Assembly (NCBI RefSeq): GCF_000369625.1
Contig: NZ_KB850112.1
Span: 566,598-630,597 of the forward strand
Length of the DNA: 64,000 nt
Reading direction: 5' to 3'
Source of the DNA: Acinetobacter variabilis
Lineage (GTDB): Bacteria > Pseudomonadota > Gammaproteobacteria > Pseudomonadales > Moraxellaceae
The notes below the pieces were generated by a model that was not told the DNA's origin, made no database searches, and was given only the letters and a program-made list of their open reading frames with translations. Below are positions 39,114 through 50,030 of the stretch, in pieces; position 1 is the first letter of the stretch; every line of letters begins with the position of its first letter. Made by a program: the position numbers and the translations under genes.

Positions 39114-40043
39114 ATGAGTAATACCACCCCTGATTTTCAAGCAGACGAATTTTTACTGGACCATTATGTAGGCAAAACGCCACTGGTGCGTTTGCAGCGT
39201 CTGGCTAGTCACACTCAAGCCGCAGTACTCGCAAAACTCGAAGGAAATAATCCGGCAGGCTCGGTCAAGGACCGTCCGGCGTATAACATGATCATGCAGG
39301 CGGAAAAGCGCGGACAGATCAAACCGGGTGATACCTTGATTGAGGCGACCAGCGGAAATACAGGGATTGCATTGGCGATGGTTGCGGCCATGCGCGGTTA
39401 CAAAATGCAGCTGATTATGCCGAATAACATGAGTCAGGAACGTAAGGACGCGATGCGTGCTTATGGCGCTGAACTGATTGAAGTGACCAAAGAGCAGGGC
39501 ATGGAAGGTGCGCGTGATCTGGCCTTGCAAATGCAGGCTGATGGTAAAGGTTTGGTGTTAAACCAGTTTGGTAACCCGGACAATGTCGAAGCACATTACC
39601 TGACCACAGGTCCTGAAATCTGGCAGCAAACCGGTGGCAAGATTACGCACTTTGTCAGCTCAATGGGTACTACAGGTACGATCATGGGCGTATCTAAATA
39701 TCTGAAAGAAATGAATCCGGATATTCAGATTGTGGGCCTACAACCATCTGATGGTTCTAGCATTGCCGGTATCCGTCGCTGGCCAGAAGAATATTTGCCA
39801 ACGATTTTCGATCGTAGTCGTATCGACCATATTATCGATATTCCACAGATTGAAGCGGAACGTACTATGCGTAAACTGGCACAAAAAGAAGGTATCAGTG
39901 CCGGTACATCTTCTGGCGGTGCAGTTTGGGCATCCATCAAGCTTGCAGAAGAAAATCCAGATGCAGTGATTGTATGTATTATCTGTGACCGTGGTGACCG
40001 TTACTTGTCTACAGGCTTGTTCTCTGTACAAGACCCTGAATAA
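39114..40043 (+). CDS. cysM: Cysteine synthase B (CysM)
   Basis: 309 aa PLP enzyme making cysteine (or S-sulfocysteine) from O-acetylserine and sulfide or thiosulfate. The PLP lysine is in NPAGSVKDRPA (about K47), the substrate loop is EATSGNTGIALA, and the phosphate loop GTTGTIMG. The C-terminal SSGGAVWA segment fits CysM more than CysK. The ATG at 39114 is used, not the in-frame GTG at 39105. It is first in the cysM-exonuclease-rlmD-relA run. Confidence 0.95.
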   Translation: MSNTTPDFQADEFLLDHYVGKTPLVRLQRLASHTQAAVLAKLEGNNPAGSVKDRPAYNMIMQAEKRGQIKPGDTLIEATSGNTGIALAMVAAMRGYKMQLIMPNNMSQERKDAMRAYGAELIEVTKEQGMEGARDLALQMQADGKGLVLNQFGNPDNVEAHYLTTGPEIWQQTGGKITHFVSSMGTTGTIMGVSKYLKEMNPDIQIVGLQPSDGSSIAGIRRWPEEYLPTIFDRSRIDHIIDIPQIEAERTMRKLAQKEGISAGTSSGGAVWASIKLAEENPDAVIVCIICDRGDRYLSTGLFSVQDPE

Positions 40044-40060
40044 TTTTTGAGAAATCTTTT

Positions 40061-40879
40061 ATGCGCCTGCCTGTTTTAACTTTCGATATTGAAACCCAAA
40101 CCGATCTTAAATCAGGCGCGCATCTGTTTGCTCTGGATCTGCCCGAGGCTGATCTGGATCAGGCCCTGACCAAATTACGCCGTCAGGAATCAGGCTCGGA
40201 CTTTCAGCGTCTGCCGCTGCATGAGATTGTCTGTATTTCCGGTTTATGGATGGATGAACAGGGCATGCGCCTGTTTTCTTTCAGCCGTGAACAGTACAGC
40301 GAAGCAGAGATTTTAAAAAAATTCTTATCCATTTTTGACAAGCGTCATCCGACGCTAGTCAGTTGGAATGGCTCACAATTTGACCTGCCGGTTATTCTTT
40401 ATCGGGCCATGTATCATGGCTTATCTGCGCCAAGTCTGTTCGATCAGGGCGAAATTGATACGCAAAAGCGTTATAATAACTACCAGAATCGTTACCATCA
40501 ACGTCACGTCGATTTGATGGATGTTATGGCCATGTTTCATGCCCGTCATTTTCAGAAACTGGATGATGTTGCTCATTTATTGGGTTATCCAGGCAAACGT
40601 GGTGATGGTGGCTATCATGTGTCTGAATATGTACGTAACCAGCAATGGAACGCAATCACCAGCTATTGCGAAGGTGATGTGCTCAATACTTGGTTGGTCT
40701 ATATTCGCTGGCTGTTGCTAAAGGGTCAATTGATGTTGCCTGATTATCAGCATCTGGTGCAGAGTACGATTCAATACCTGCATACCCAGCCGCAACATGC
40801 AGATTTTTTATCAGTCTGGCGTGAAACCTCACAAAGAACTGAATTTACCCGTTTTGATTTTCCCATCTCCACATCCTAG
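40061..40879 (+). CDS. PolB-type 3'-5' exonuclease
   Basis: 272 aa DEDD-superfamily exonuclease related to the proofreading domain of family B DNA polymerases. The acidic residues appear in FDIETQTD (D9, E11), SWNGSQFDLPV and YCEGDVLNTWL, matching ExoI, ExoII and ExoIII. There is no polymerase domain. It probably acts on DNA or RNA ends in the cytoplasm; the substrate is unknown. It is 17 nt after cysM and 6 nt before rlmD, so co-transcribed. The same gene lies between cysM and rlmD in some relatives. Confidence 0.86.
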   Translation: MRLPVLTFDIETQTDLKSGAHLFALDLPEADLDQALTKLRRQESGSDFQRLPLHEIVCISGLWMDEQGMRLFSFSREQYSEAEILKKFLSIFDKRHPTLVSWNGSQFDLPVILYRAMYHGLSAPSLFDQGEIDTQKRYNNYQNRYHQRHVDLMDVMAMFHARHFQKLDDVAHLLGYPGKRGDGGYHVSEYVRNQQWNAITSYCEGDVLNTWLVYIRWLLLKGQLMLPDYQHLVQSTIQYLHTQPQHADFLSVWRETSQRTEFTRFDFPISTS

Positions 40880-40885
40880 GTTTTC

Positions 40886-42262
40886 ATGAAACGTCGAGCA
40901 CAACCACGTCCAGCACCGCAATCCGAGTATATTTTTCAGGTTGAATCACTCTCACATGAAGGACGTGGCATCGCTCACTATGGTTCACATCCAGACCATC
41001 CGCTTGAAAAGCATGGCAAGAAAGTCTTTATCCGTTATGCCTTGCCGGGTGAAACCGTTCGTGCCCGCATTACCCGTGAAGTCAAAAAACTGGAAGAGGC
41101 TGATAGCCTTGAGTTAATCGGTGAGGCTTCCGAGATCAGGGTCAAACCTGTGTGTCCACATTTTGGCGTATGCGGTGGCTGTAATATGCAGCATATCCAT
41201 CCCGATGCGCAGATTGAACTTAAGCGGAATGTTCTGAAATCACATTTGCAGCATTTTGCCGGGATCCAGCCTGAAGAATGGCTGTCACCGCTACGTTCAC
41301 AACGTGAAGATTACCGTCGTAAAGCCCGGATTGGGGTGCGTTATCTGCCTCAAAAAGACAAGCTAGTGGTCGGTTTTCGTGAGAACCAGTCCAATAAGCT
41401 GACTTCGATTGACCGTTGCATGATTCTGGATCGCGAGTTTGGATCGGTTACACGTCTTAAACAATTGCTCCAAAGTCTCGATGGTCAGGTAGATATTGGT
41501 CATATAGAATTGGCTATGGGTGATCATGACATTGCGTTGCTCATTCGTGAAACCGCAGAATTATCGATAACAGATGTCAACCGATTGCGCCAATTTACGT
41601 TAGAGAAAGGTTGGCAGCTTTATTTGCAACCTGCAGGCCAAGATTATTTGAAGCGGATTGATGAGCCTGAACAGGCAGCACGCTTACACTATGGTCTTGA
41701 TGACTTTGATGTGGAATTCGGTTTTAATCCATTGGACTTCACTCAGGTCAATTCAACGATCAATCCGCAGATGGTTCGCTTGGCATGTGATTTGCTTCAA
41801 TTACAGCAAGGCGAACGCGTTCTGGATCTGTTTTGTGGATTAGGAAACTTTTCTTTGCCACTGGCGCGTTGTGTTGGTGCATCTGGTCGGGTGGTTGCGG
41901 TTGAGGGGAGTGAGGAAATGGTGCAACGCGGTGCAGAAAATGCTAACCATAATGGTATTGCACAAGTTTCGTTCTATTCACAAGATTTAACCAAAGATTT
42001 TTCGTACCAGTCTTGGGCAAATCAAGGATTTGATGCATTATTAATCGACCCGCCACGTGCTGGAGCAGAAGAAGTTATGCATTATATCCCTCAGTTTGGT
42101 GCCAAAAGAATCGTTTATGTGTCATGTAATCCCGCTACGCTTGCAAGAGATGCAGGGCTACTGGTACAACAAGGTTATCAGCTAACCAAAGCCGGTGTGA
42201 TGGATATGTTTACGCATACCGGACATGTCGAGTCGATTGCCTTGTTCGAAAAAGAAAATTAA
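40886..42262 (+). CDS. rlmD: 23S rRNA (uracil1939-C5)-methyltransferase RlmD
   Basis: 458 aa. An N-terminal TRAM domain (about 12-75), four cysteines of the 4Fe-4S cluster in [10 protein letters not shown] plus C178 region (DRCMILD), the SAM-binding [15 protein letters not shown] (about 313-327), and the catalytic nucleophile in [12 protein letters not shown] (about C414). It methylates U1939 of 23S rRNA. It follows the exonuclease gene by 6 nt and is separated from relA by 44 nt. Confidence 0.96.
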   Translation: MKRRAQPRPAPQSEYIFQVESLSHEGRGIAHYGSHPDHPLEKHGKKVFIRYALPGETVRARITREVKKLEEADSLELIGEASEIRVKPVCPHFGVCGGCNMQHIHPDAQIELKRNVLKSHLQHFAGIQPEEWLSPLRSQREDYRRKARIGVRYLPQKDKLVVGFRENQSNKLTSIDRCMILDREFGSVTRLKQLLQSLDGQVDIGHIELAMGDHDIALLIRETAELSITDVNRLRQFTLEKGWQLYLQPAGQDYLKRIDEPEQAARLHYGLDDFDVEFGFNPLDFTQVNSTINPQMVRLACDLLQLQQGERVLDLFCGLGNFSLPLARCVGASGRVVAVEGSEEMVQRGAENANHNGIAQVSFYSQDLTKDFSYQSWANQGFDALLIDPPRAGAEEVMHYIPQFGAKRIVYVSCNPATLARDAGLLVQQGYQLTKAGVMDMFTHTGHVESIALFEKEN

Positions 42263-42306
42263 ATAAACGATCAAAGAGATGATGTATCTAAAAGTAGGAG
42301 AAGGGT

Positions 42307-44616
42307 ATGGTCACAGTACGTGAGCAACTGCCTGGGCGGCTCAATGAGTTGTCACAGGAGGCGACTGTAGAACATGCCGAACAAGCCCAGCAGGATCTGA
42401 CTGAATGGTTAGATCGGGTTCGTGGCATATTAGACGGGGCTCCCCTGAAGCAGCTCGAAGAAGTTGCCCGTTTAACCTTAGAAAAAGAGCTACAAAGTAC
42501 GGTTCAACATCGCTCTAATACCTTCTATACCGGTATTGAAATGGCGGATATTCTCGCGCATCTCTATGTTGATGAAGATACCTTGTCTGCTGCCATGCTT
42601 TACCGCGCAGTACGTGAAGGCGTCATGCCACTGGCAGAAGTGCAGGAAAAATTCGGTGAACAGGTCTACAGCCTGGTCAAAGGCACGCTGTCCATGGGTA
42701 AGCTGTCTGAGCTGATTGAAAAAAATAAACGCCTGGAAGACCACTTCAATAATAACCAGCGTGAGCACCTATCTGGCATTTACAAGATGCTGATTTCAGT
42801 GACAGAAGATGTCCGCGTCGTGTTAATCAAGCTGGCAGAACGTACCTATGCACTGCGTGAGCTGGCTAATTCTTCACGTGAACGGCAAGAACGGGTCGCA
42901 CGAGAAATTCTCACCATTTATTCTCCTTTAGCGCATCGTCTCGGGATTGCCCAGCTGAAATGGGAACTCGAAGATCTAGCCTTCCGCTATCTGGCGCCGG
43001 AACGCTATAAAGAAATCGCCTCTTTGCTGAATGAAAAGCGTCTGGAACGCGAACAATATATTCAGTTCGTGATTGATAAATTGCGTGAAGAGCTGGCAGA
43101 ACACGGCATTGAAGCTGAAATTAACGGCCGGGTGAAGCACATTTATTCGATCTATCGAAAAATGAAAAGCAAGAGCCTGAGCTTCGACCAGCTGTATGAC
43201 ATCCGTGCACTGCGTGTATTGGTGAAAAGTGTGCCTGAGTGTTATCACACGCTCGGGATCGTACATCAATTGTGGCGACATATCCCGCATCAGTTTGATG
43301 ACTATATTACTAATCCGAAAGCCAATGGTTATCGCTCTTTACACACAGCTGTGATTGCGGAAAACAAGTCACTTGAAGTGCAGATTCGTACTTATACGAT
43401 GCATGAAGAGGCCGAGCTTGGCGTATGCTCGCACTTCAACTATAAGGAAGGTTCGAAAAATACCGATACTTCCTTTAATCATCGTCTGCATTCCCTGCGT
43501 GCAGTGATTGAGCATTATCAAGAACGCAATGAAGCCAGTGCGCATAAAGATGAAGAAGAGGAAGTTGAAAATTTTGAACACATTCAAGATTTTGAAGGCT
43601 TCGAAAAAATCTATGTGTTCAGCCGTGATGGTGATATTAAAGAGTTGCCACGGGGGTCAACCGTACTCGACTTTGCCTATCACGTGCACACAGAAGTCGG
43701 CAACAAATGCTATGCGGCTCGGGTCAACCAGCGCTATGTGCCTTTAACCTATGCCTTGAAAACCGGGGAACAGGTCGAGATTCTGACCAAGAAAGACCGT
43801 GAACCAAATCGGGACTGGTTGGTCAATTCGCTGGGTTATATCAAGACTGCACGCGCCCGTGACAAGTTACGTCATTGGTTCCGTCAGCAAGATCGCAGTA
43901 AGAATCTGGAAGTGGGTCGTGAAATTCTGAATAAAGAATTGGCACGTCTGGCAATTCATCCAAAATCAATCGACTTGGGTGATTATTGCAACCATTTCAA
44001 TGTGAAGAGTGGCGAAGATATTATGATTGGTCTGGTGAATGGTGATATTAGCCTGCATGCTCTGATCAATCAGGTCAATCGCCATATGCATCTGGATCAG
44101 GATGAGCCTGAACTGGTGCTGAAACCAGCCTTGAATCCGCGTGCCAGCCATACCTTGTCTGCACATGGTATTCTAATTGATGGTCTGGATAACGTTGAAC
44201 TGCATGTAGCCCAGTGCTGTCAGCCGGTGCATGGTGAATCGATTGCGGGATATATTACCTTGAATCGCGGTGTAAGCATCCATAAGGTAGCTTGTCCGGA
44301 TTATGTACGTATGATCAGCCAAGAACCGGAGCGTGCAGTAGAAGCCGACTGGGAAATGCAGCCGACTCGTGGCCAAAGTGTACAGATCGTGGTAGAAGCC
44401 TATGACCGTCGTGGCTTGCTGAAAGATCTGACTCAGGTGATTTTCTCGGATCAGATCAATATCCGTCAGGTAAATACCATTTCAGAAGCAGATGGTATTG
44501 CCAATATGAAGCTGTTGATCGAAGTCAAAGGTCTGGCTCAACTTTCCAAACTATTGGCCCGTCTTGAACAGCAGCCGGGAATTATCAGTGCACGCCGTCT
44601 GGTACAAGGCAACTGA
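42307..44616 (+). CDS. relA: GTP pyrophosphokinase RelA
   Basis: 769 aa ribosome-associated (p)ppGpp synthetase. The layout is a degenerate HD domain (about 60-215; the His-Asp pair is not evident, so it should not hydrolyse ppGpp), a synthetase domain with RVKHIYSIYRKM, YDIRALRVLV and NPKANGYRSLHTAV, a TGS domain (IYVFSRDGDIKELPRGSTVLDFAY, about 433-490), a zinc-finger region with the CC pair in VAQCCQPVHGE, and a C-terminal ACT domain. AGGAG precedes the ATG. It senses uncharged tRNA on the ribosome. A terminator follows. Confidence 0.96.
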   Translation: MVTVREQLPGRLNELSQEATVEHAEQAQQDLTEWLDRVRGILDGAPLKQLEEVARLTLEKELQSTVQHRSNTFYTGIEMADILAHLYVDEDTLSAAMLYRAVREGVMPLAEVQEKFGEQVYSLVKGTLSMGKLSELIEKNKRLEDHFNNNQREHLSGIYKMLISVTEDVRVVLIKLAERTYALRELANSSRERQERVAREILTIYSPLAHRLGIAQLKWELEDLAFRYLAPERYKEIASLLNEKRLEREQYIQFVIDKLREELAEHGIEAEINGRVKHIYSIYRKMKSKSLSFDQLYDIRALRVLVKSVPECYHTLGIVHQLWRHIPHQFDDYITNPKANGYRSLHTAVIAENKSLEVQIRTYTMHEEAELGVCSHFNYKEGSKNTDTSFNHRLHSLRAVIEHYQERNEASAHKDEEEEVENFEHIQDFEGFEKIYVFSRDGDIKELPRGSTVLDFAYHVHTEVGNKCYAARVNQRYVPLTYALKTGEQVEILTKKDREPNRDWLVNSLGYIKTARARDKLRHWFRQQDRSKNLEVGREILNKELARLAIHPKSIDLGDYCNHFNVKSGEDIMIGLVNGDISLHALINQVNRHMHLDQDEPELVLKPALNPRASHTLSAHGILIDGLDNVELHVAQCCQPVHGESIAGYITLNRGVSIHKVACPDYVRMISQEPERAVEADWEMQPTRGQSVQIVVEAYDRRGLLKDLTQVIFSDQINIRQVNTISEADGIANMKLLIEVKGLAQLSKLLARLEQQPGIISARRLVQGN

Positions 44617-44636
44617 TTCTTTTTAGGCATGCTTAT

Positions 44637-44668
44637 AAAAGCCCGCAATTCAATTGCGGGCTTTTTTG
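44637..44668 (+). terminator. Terminator after relA
   Basis: AAAGCCCGCAATT-CAATTGCGGGCTTTTTT: long stem with a T run, 20 nt after the relA stop. Confidence 0.92.
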
Positions 44669-44709
44669 TTATAAGGTGTGGTTAAGAGGGAAAAGAGCAA
44701 ATAATAGAC

Positions 44710-45354
44710 ATGAGTGCCACGGAAATATTTGAACTGAGACGAAATAATCTGGCCAAAGTGATTGATCAGTTGATTGATAGCCAGCAGTTTAAAAATGGCA
44801 AAGAGATTTGCGAGCATTTTGGTCTGTCTGCAGCCTATATTACCCAGCTATTGAACAGTAAGCGCCAGATTGGAGAAAAGGCTGCACGAGAACTTGAACA
44901 GCAACTGGGCTTAGAAAGTTTAATATTGGATCGTGCTGAAGCACCTGTCATTGAAGTAGCACCGAATCCTGTAAAAATGACTTTGTTCCAGATGCAGGTT
45001 GTTGAGCAGCAAGCCTTTAAAATGAAAATTATAGATTCGGCAGAAAATCTTGTATCTTGGTTGAAATTGGAACCTCAGCATTATGCCATTCAGGTCACAG
45101 GACAGTATTATTTTCCGAGCCTAAAAGCAGGCTGGTGGTTGGTCTGTGATGACCAAGCTGATTTACAGCCATCTGGCTTGATTTGTCTTTATTTAATTAA
45201 TGGACTGCAACTCATTGTGGAGCTGATTTCGGAAAGCCAAGACAGCTATCAGATCCAAAGTCTGGATGAAAGCCGCAAGGTCAGTTTCCAGAAATCTGAT
45301 GTAGCTAAAATCCATCCTGTAATTGCCATCGTGCCTCCGCAGCAATTTTCTTAA
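44710..45354 (+). CDS. HTH regulator with degenerate S24 (LexA-like) domain
   Basis: 214 aa. The N-terminal HTH is of the Cro/C1 type (KEICEHFGLSAAYITQLLNSKRQIGEKAARELE, about residues 30-62). The C-terminal domain follows the LexA/CI-like S24 layout: VTGQYYFPSLKAGWWLVCDD (129-148), where LexA has G-x-S-M, and INGLQLIVELI near 171, where LexA has the lysine of VKR. Both catalytic positions are replaced (Y133/Y134 for Ser, E171 for Lys), so RecA-stimulated self-cleavage is not expected. It is probably a DNA-binding regulator with a dimerisation domain. Its target is unknown; it may be its own promoter. The ribosome-binding site is weak. Confidence 0.75.
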   Translation: MSATEIFELRRNNLAKVIDQLIDSQQFKNGKEICEHFGLSAAYITQLLNSKRQIGEKAARELEQQLGLESLILDRAEAPVIEVAPNPVKMTLFQMQVVEQQAFKMKIIDSAENLVSWLKLEPQHYAIQVTGQYYFPSLKAGWWLVCDDQADLQPSGLICLYLINGLQLIVELISESQDSYQIQSLDESRKVSFQKSDVAKIHPVIAIVPPQQFS

Positions 45355-45365
45355 GATAGAAATAA

Positions 45366-45392
45366 TTCAGCCCATCATAAGATGGGCTGAAT
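45366..45392. terminator. Stem-loop between HTH gene and secF
   Basis: TTCAGCCCATC-ATAA-GATGGGCTGAA, a perfect 11-bp stem between convergent genes, with no strong T tract on either side. It is probably a terminator or 3'-end stabiliser for both transcripts. Confidence 0.65.
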
Positions 45393-45414
45393 AGTGAAAT
45401 TGAAAACGGGCAGC

Positions 45415-46386
45415 TTATGGAAGCTGATTTTCGTCTTCAAACTCTGGTTTCACCTGAACAATAAAGTCCTGACGATTCAGACCGCGCCACAGGGCGAAGG
45501 CTGTACCGATATAGATCGAAGAATAGGTACCGACAAAGACACCTACAAACATCGCAATCGAGAACCATTTCAGGCCAGCACCGCCCATGATCATCATGGC
45601 CACTACAACCAGTAATAAAGTCATAGAAGTATGAATGGTACGGCGTAAGGTTTCAGTCAAGGCAATATTGATAATTTCAACAGGTTCGGCACCCCGGATC
45701 TTACGGAAGTTCTCACGAATACGGTCAGAAACCACGATGTTATCGTTGAGTGAGAAACCGATGATCGCCAGTACGGCTGCCAAAACAGTAAGGTCAAACG
45801 GCCACTGCATCATGGCAAAGATACCAATCGTCACCACGATATCGTGGAACAATGACAGTACCGCACCCATCGCCAGTTTGAACTCAAAGCGGATAGTGAC
45901 ATAGACCAGCATTAGCAACAGGGCAAGGGCAACTGCACCCGCAGAACGCACATACAGCTCGTTACCGACCTGTCCACCGACTACATCGACCTTAGGCACC
46001 TGAGCTGCATTGCCGGGCAGCTGAACGGCTGCAGTAATGGCTTTGGTAAGGTCTTCTGCTTCAATATCTTCCTGAACCGGCATACGTACCATCAGGTCAC
46101 GTTCCGAGCCCAGGGTCTGCACGACCGCATCATCAAAGCCAGCTTTGCTGAGTGCCTGAGTCACATCTTCCGATTTTACCGGATTGGTATAGTTCAGCTC
46201 TGCTGATACACCACCGGTAAAGTCCAGACCGAGGTTCAAGCCTTTGGTCGCAATAAAGAAGATGCTGGCAACCGTCAGGATGATAGAGAACACTGCTGCA
46301 GGCAATGCAATCTTCATAAACGGAATGATACGTTCATCTTCAGGGCGACCGTACTGTTTCTGATTCAGTTGAGTATTTTCAGTCAT
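45415..46386 (-). CDS. secF: Protein translocase subunit SecF
   Basis: 323 aa inner-membrane protein of the SecDF-YajC complex. Six transmembrane helices flank a periplasmic domain. The signature LDFTGGVSAELNY (about 54-66) and the RND-type SLNDNIVVSDRIREN segment (about 213-227) with the proton-relay-related Asp/Arg residues are present. It uses the proton gradient to help pull exported proteins through SecYEG. It lies 10 nt after secD. Confidence 0.96.
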   Translation of the reverse strand: MTENTQLNQKQYGRPEDERIIPFMKIALPAAVFSIILTVASIFFIATKGLNLGLDFTGGVSAELNYTNPVKSEDVTQALSKAGFDDAVVQTLGSERDLMVRMPVQEDIEAEDLTKAITAAVQLPGNAAQVPKVDVVGGQVGNELYVRSAGAVALALLLMLVYVTIRFEFKLAMGAVLSLFHDIVVTIGIFAMMQWPFDLTVLAAVLAIIGFSLNDNIVVSDRIRENFRKIRGAEPVEIINIALTETLRRTIHTSMTLLLVVVAMMIMGGAGLKWFSIAMFVGVFVGTYSSIYIGTAFALWRGLNRQDFIVQVKPEFEDENQLP

Positions 46387-46396
46387 CGTCGATCTC

Positions 46397-48295
46397 CTAA
46401 ATGCTCAACTTTTTCAAGTTACGTTTTTTGCCATAGATGATCTGTACGATCGCACGGGTTACGGTAATCGCCGTAAACATTGAGCAGACAATACCAATCA
46501 TCAGGGTGACAGCAAAGCCTTTGATCGGACCGGTACCAATTGCGAACAGAATGAACGCTACCAAGAAGGTAGTTAAGTTCGAATCGAAAATAGTGTTATA
46601 GGCCCGATCATAACCGGCCACAATTGCCTGTTTCGGCGAGGCGCCCCATTTCATTTCTTCCCGTATCCGCTCACAGATCAATACGTTGGCATCGACCGCC
46701 ATACCGATGGTAATTACGATACCGGCAATACCCGGCAGGGTGAGGGAAGCACCAATCCATGACATGACAGTCAGAATCATTGCCAGGTTAACGACCAGTG
46801 CGAAGTTGGCAATGACACCGAATAGGCGGAAGAATACTACCATCCAGATTGCTACCAGAATAAAGCCGATTTGAGTCGACAATACGCCTTTATCAATATT
46901 TTCCTGACCCAGACTTGGACCAATCACACGTTCTTCAACGAAATACATAGGCGCAGCCAGCGCACCGGCACGTAGCATCAAGGCAAGCTCAGAAGCTTCC
47001 TGAGGTGAGTCCAGACCGGTAATACGGAATTGAGAACCCAATACTGCCTGAATGGTTGCAGCGTTAATCACTACAGATTCAGTATATGGTGTACGCACTT
47101 CAGTTTGTGCACCAGTTGCCGGGTCTTCTACGTAGCTGATCTTTTGCTTGTTCTCGATGAACAGTACCGCCATACGTTTGCCTACGGCATTACGTGTGGC
47201 ATCTGCCATCAATTTACCGCCAGCGCTGTCCAAAGTAATATTAACTTCAGCACCACCAGTATCCTGACTAAAGCCAGAAGATGCATTTTGTACACGTTCA
47301 CCGGTCAAAATACGGTTACGGTTCAGCAATAACTGACGACCACTGTCCAGAGATTCATAAGCAAATGCTTGAGTCCCTGCTGGAGCTGTACCACTTAATT
47401 GGCCAGTATAAGGATCAATGTATTGATCATTCAGATCAGACACCAGACGGAATTCCAAGTTCGCCGTACGACCCAAGACACGTTTTGCTTCTGCGGTATC
47501 CTGTACACCCGGAAGTTCAACCACAATACGGTTGCTGCCCTGGGTTTGTACCAGTGCTTCAGCCACACCTAACTCGTTAATACGGTTACGTAAAGTGGTT
47601 AAGTTCTGGTTCACCGCATAAGATTCGATTTCCTGCTTACGCGTATCGGTATAGTTGAGGCGTAAAGTCGAACCGGTTTCAGTCGCCACGGCCTGCTGGT
47701 TGAATTCATTGCCATTACGGCGCAAGAAATCCATGACAGCAGCACGATCATCATTATTGGCAAACTGCACAACAATGGTGTTGTTGCTTAAATTCAGGCT
47801 ATTGAATTTCAAGTTGTTATCACGCAGCTGGCGACGCAGGTCAGTTGCAGAGGTGTCCATGCGCTGTGCAATCGCCTTGTCCATATCCACTTCAAGCAGG
47901 AAGTGAACACCACCACGTAAGTCCAGACCCAGTTTCATTGGTTTGGCACCAATTTTCTGTAGCCATTCTGGGGTGGTTGGAGCAAGGTTAAGTGCTACGA
48001 CGTATTCATCACCTAAACCACGGCGTAAAGCTTCTTTGGCTTTCAGCTGTGCTTCACTTGAATCTACACGTAATAAAGCAGCGTTATTACTAAAGCTATT
48101 GTCGTGAGTTGCAATATTTTCAGTTGTTAAAATCTGCTCTGCTTTTTGTACGATGCCTGCGTCAATCTGAGTACCGGCTTTGGCACCCGAAATCTGTACA
48201 GCAGGTTCATCTGGATACAAACTTGGCAGGGCATATAAAGTACTGACCACCAGGACAACCAGGATCAGCACATATTTCCATGCTGGGTAACGCAT
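46397..48295 (-). CDS. secD: Protein translocase subunit SecD
   Basis: 632 aa. One N-terminal TM helix, the conserved LGLDLRGGVHFLLEVDMD block (about 123-140), the large periplasmic P1 head domain, then five TM helices with GIVITIGMAVDANVLICERIREE (about 532-554), the SecD proton-relay motif. It acts with SecF and YajC in the inner membrane. It lies second in yajC-secD-secF; the 52-nt gap to yajC includes a short possible stem (GTCGTGC/GCACGAC, 48318-48338). Confidence 0.96.
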   Translation of the reverse strand: MRYPAWKYVLILVVLVVSTLYALPSLYPDEPAVQISGAKAGTQIDAGIVQKAEQILTTENIATHDNSFSNNAALLRVDSSEAQLKAKEALRRGLGDEYVVALNLAPTTPEWLQKIGAKPMKLGLDLRGGVHFLLEVDMDKAIAQRMDTSATDLRRQLRDNNLKFNSLNLSNNTIVVQFANNDDRAAVMDFLRRNGNEFNQQAVATETGSTLRLNYTDTRKQEIESYAVNQNLTTLRNRINELGVAEALVQTQGSNRIVVELPGVQDTAEAKRVLGRTANLEFRLVSDLNDQYIDPYTGQLSGTAPAGTQAFAYESLDSGRQLLLNRNRILTGERVQNASSGFSQDTGGAEVNITLDSAGGKLMADATRNAVGKRMAVLFIENKQKISYVEDPATGAQTEVRTPYTESVVINAATIQAVLGSQFRITGLDSPQEASELALMLRAGALAAPMYFVEERVIGPSLGQENIDKGVLSTQIGFILVAIWMVVFFRLFGVIANFALVVNLAMILTVMSWIGASLTLPGIAGIVITIGMAVDANVLICERIREEMKWGASPKQAIVAGYDRAYNTIFDSNLTTFLVAFILFAIGTGPIKGFAVTLMIGIVCSMFTAITVTRAIVQIIYGKKRNLKKLSI

Positions 48296-48347
48296 TCGTT
48301 TTCTTCTTAAAATGAAAAAGTCGTGCGGGGAGCACGACTAATTTTGA

Positions 48348-48677
48348 TTAAATGTTATTTAAAGTGCCTTCAGGCAGAACTGAGATCACACTCGCACGTT
48401 GAACTTTGACTTCTACACCGCGGCTCAGCTCAACGACTGCGAAATCACCCTCAATTTTAGTGATTTTGCCCATTAAGCCGCCTGCAAAAACGACTTCGCT
48501 GCCTACGCCAAGGCTGTCAACCAGAGCACGGTGCTCTTTGGCACGTTTTGATTGAGGGCGCCAGATCAAGAAATAGAAGATTGCAACAAAAACCGCAATC
48601 ATCAAAAGGTTAGCCATCAAGCTCGGTTGTTGTGCAGCTTCACCTGCAGCGTGAGCAGTCGAAATAAATAGGCTCAT
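48348..48677 (-). CDS. yajC: Preprotein translocase subunit YajC
   Basis: 109 aa, full length. A short periplasmic N-terminus, one TM helix (MANLLMIAVFVAIFYFLIW, about 21-39), then RPQSKRAKEHRALVDSLGVG and the GGLMGKITKIEGDFAVVEL beta domain. It is an accessory partner of SecDF. It is the first gene of yajC-secD-secF; tgt is 100 nt upstream on the same strand, the classical tgt-yajC-secDF order. Confidence 0.96.
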   Translation of the reverse strand: MSLFISTAHAAGEAAQQPSLMANLLMIAVFVAIFYFLIWRPQSKRAKEHRALVDSLGVGSEVVFAGGLMGKITKIEGDFAVVELSRGVEVKVQRASVISVLPEGTLNNI

Positions 48678-48777
48678 TTCATTTTCCTAAAATAAAAAAC
48701 TGGTGATCAACTTGATAATAAATTGACATATTCTTGCAATTTACCCTGTCTTTTTCCTCAGCGCAAATGCTGAAAGA

Positions 48778-49920
<1,143 letters not shown>

Positions 49921-50030
49921 TCAAGGCGAAAAAACAGTTCGCTGATTACTAATGCGAATTAAAGGGCGCTATTTTCCTTGATTCTGACTTTAAATGCCAG
50001 CATTGTAGAGAATTCACTCTGTAATTTTAT

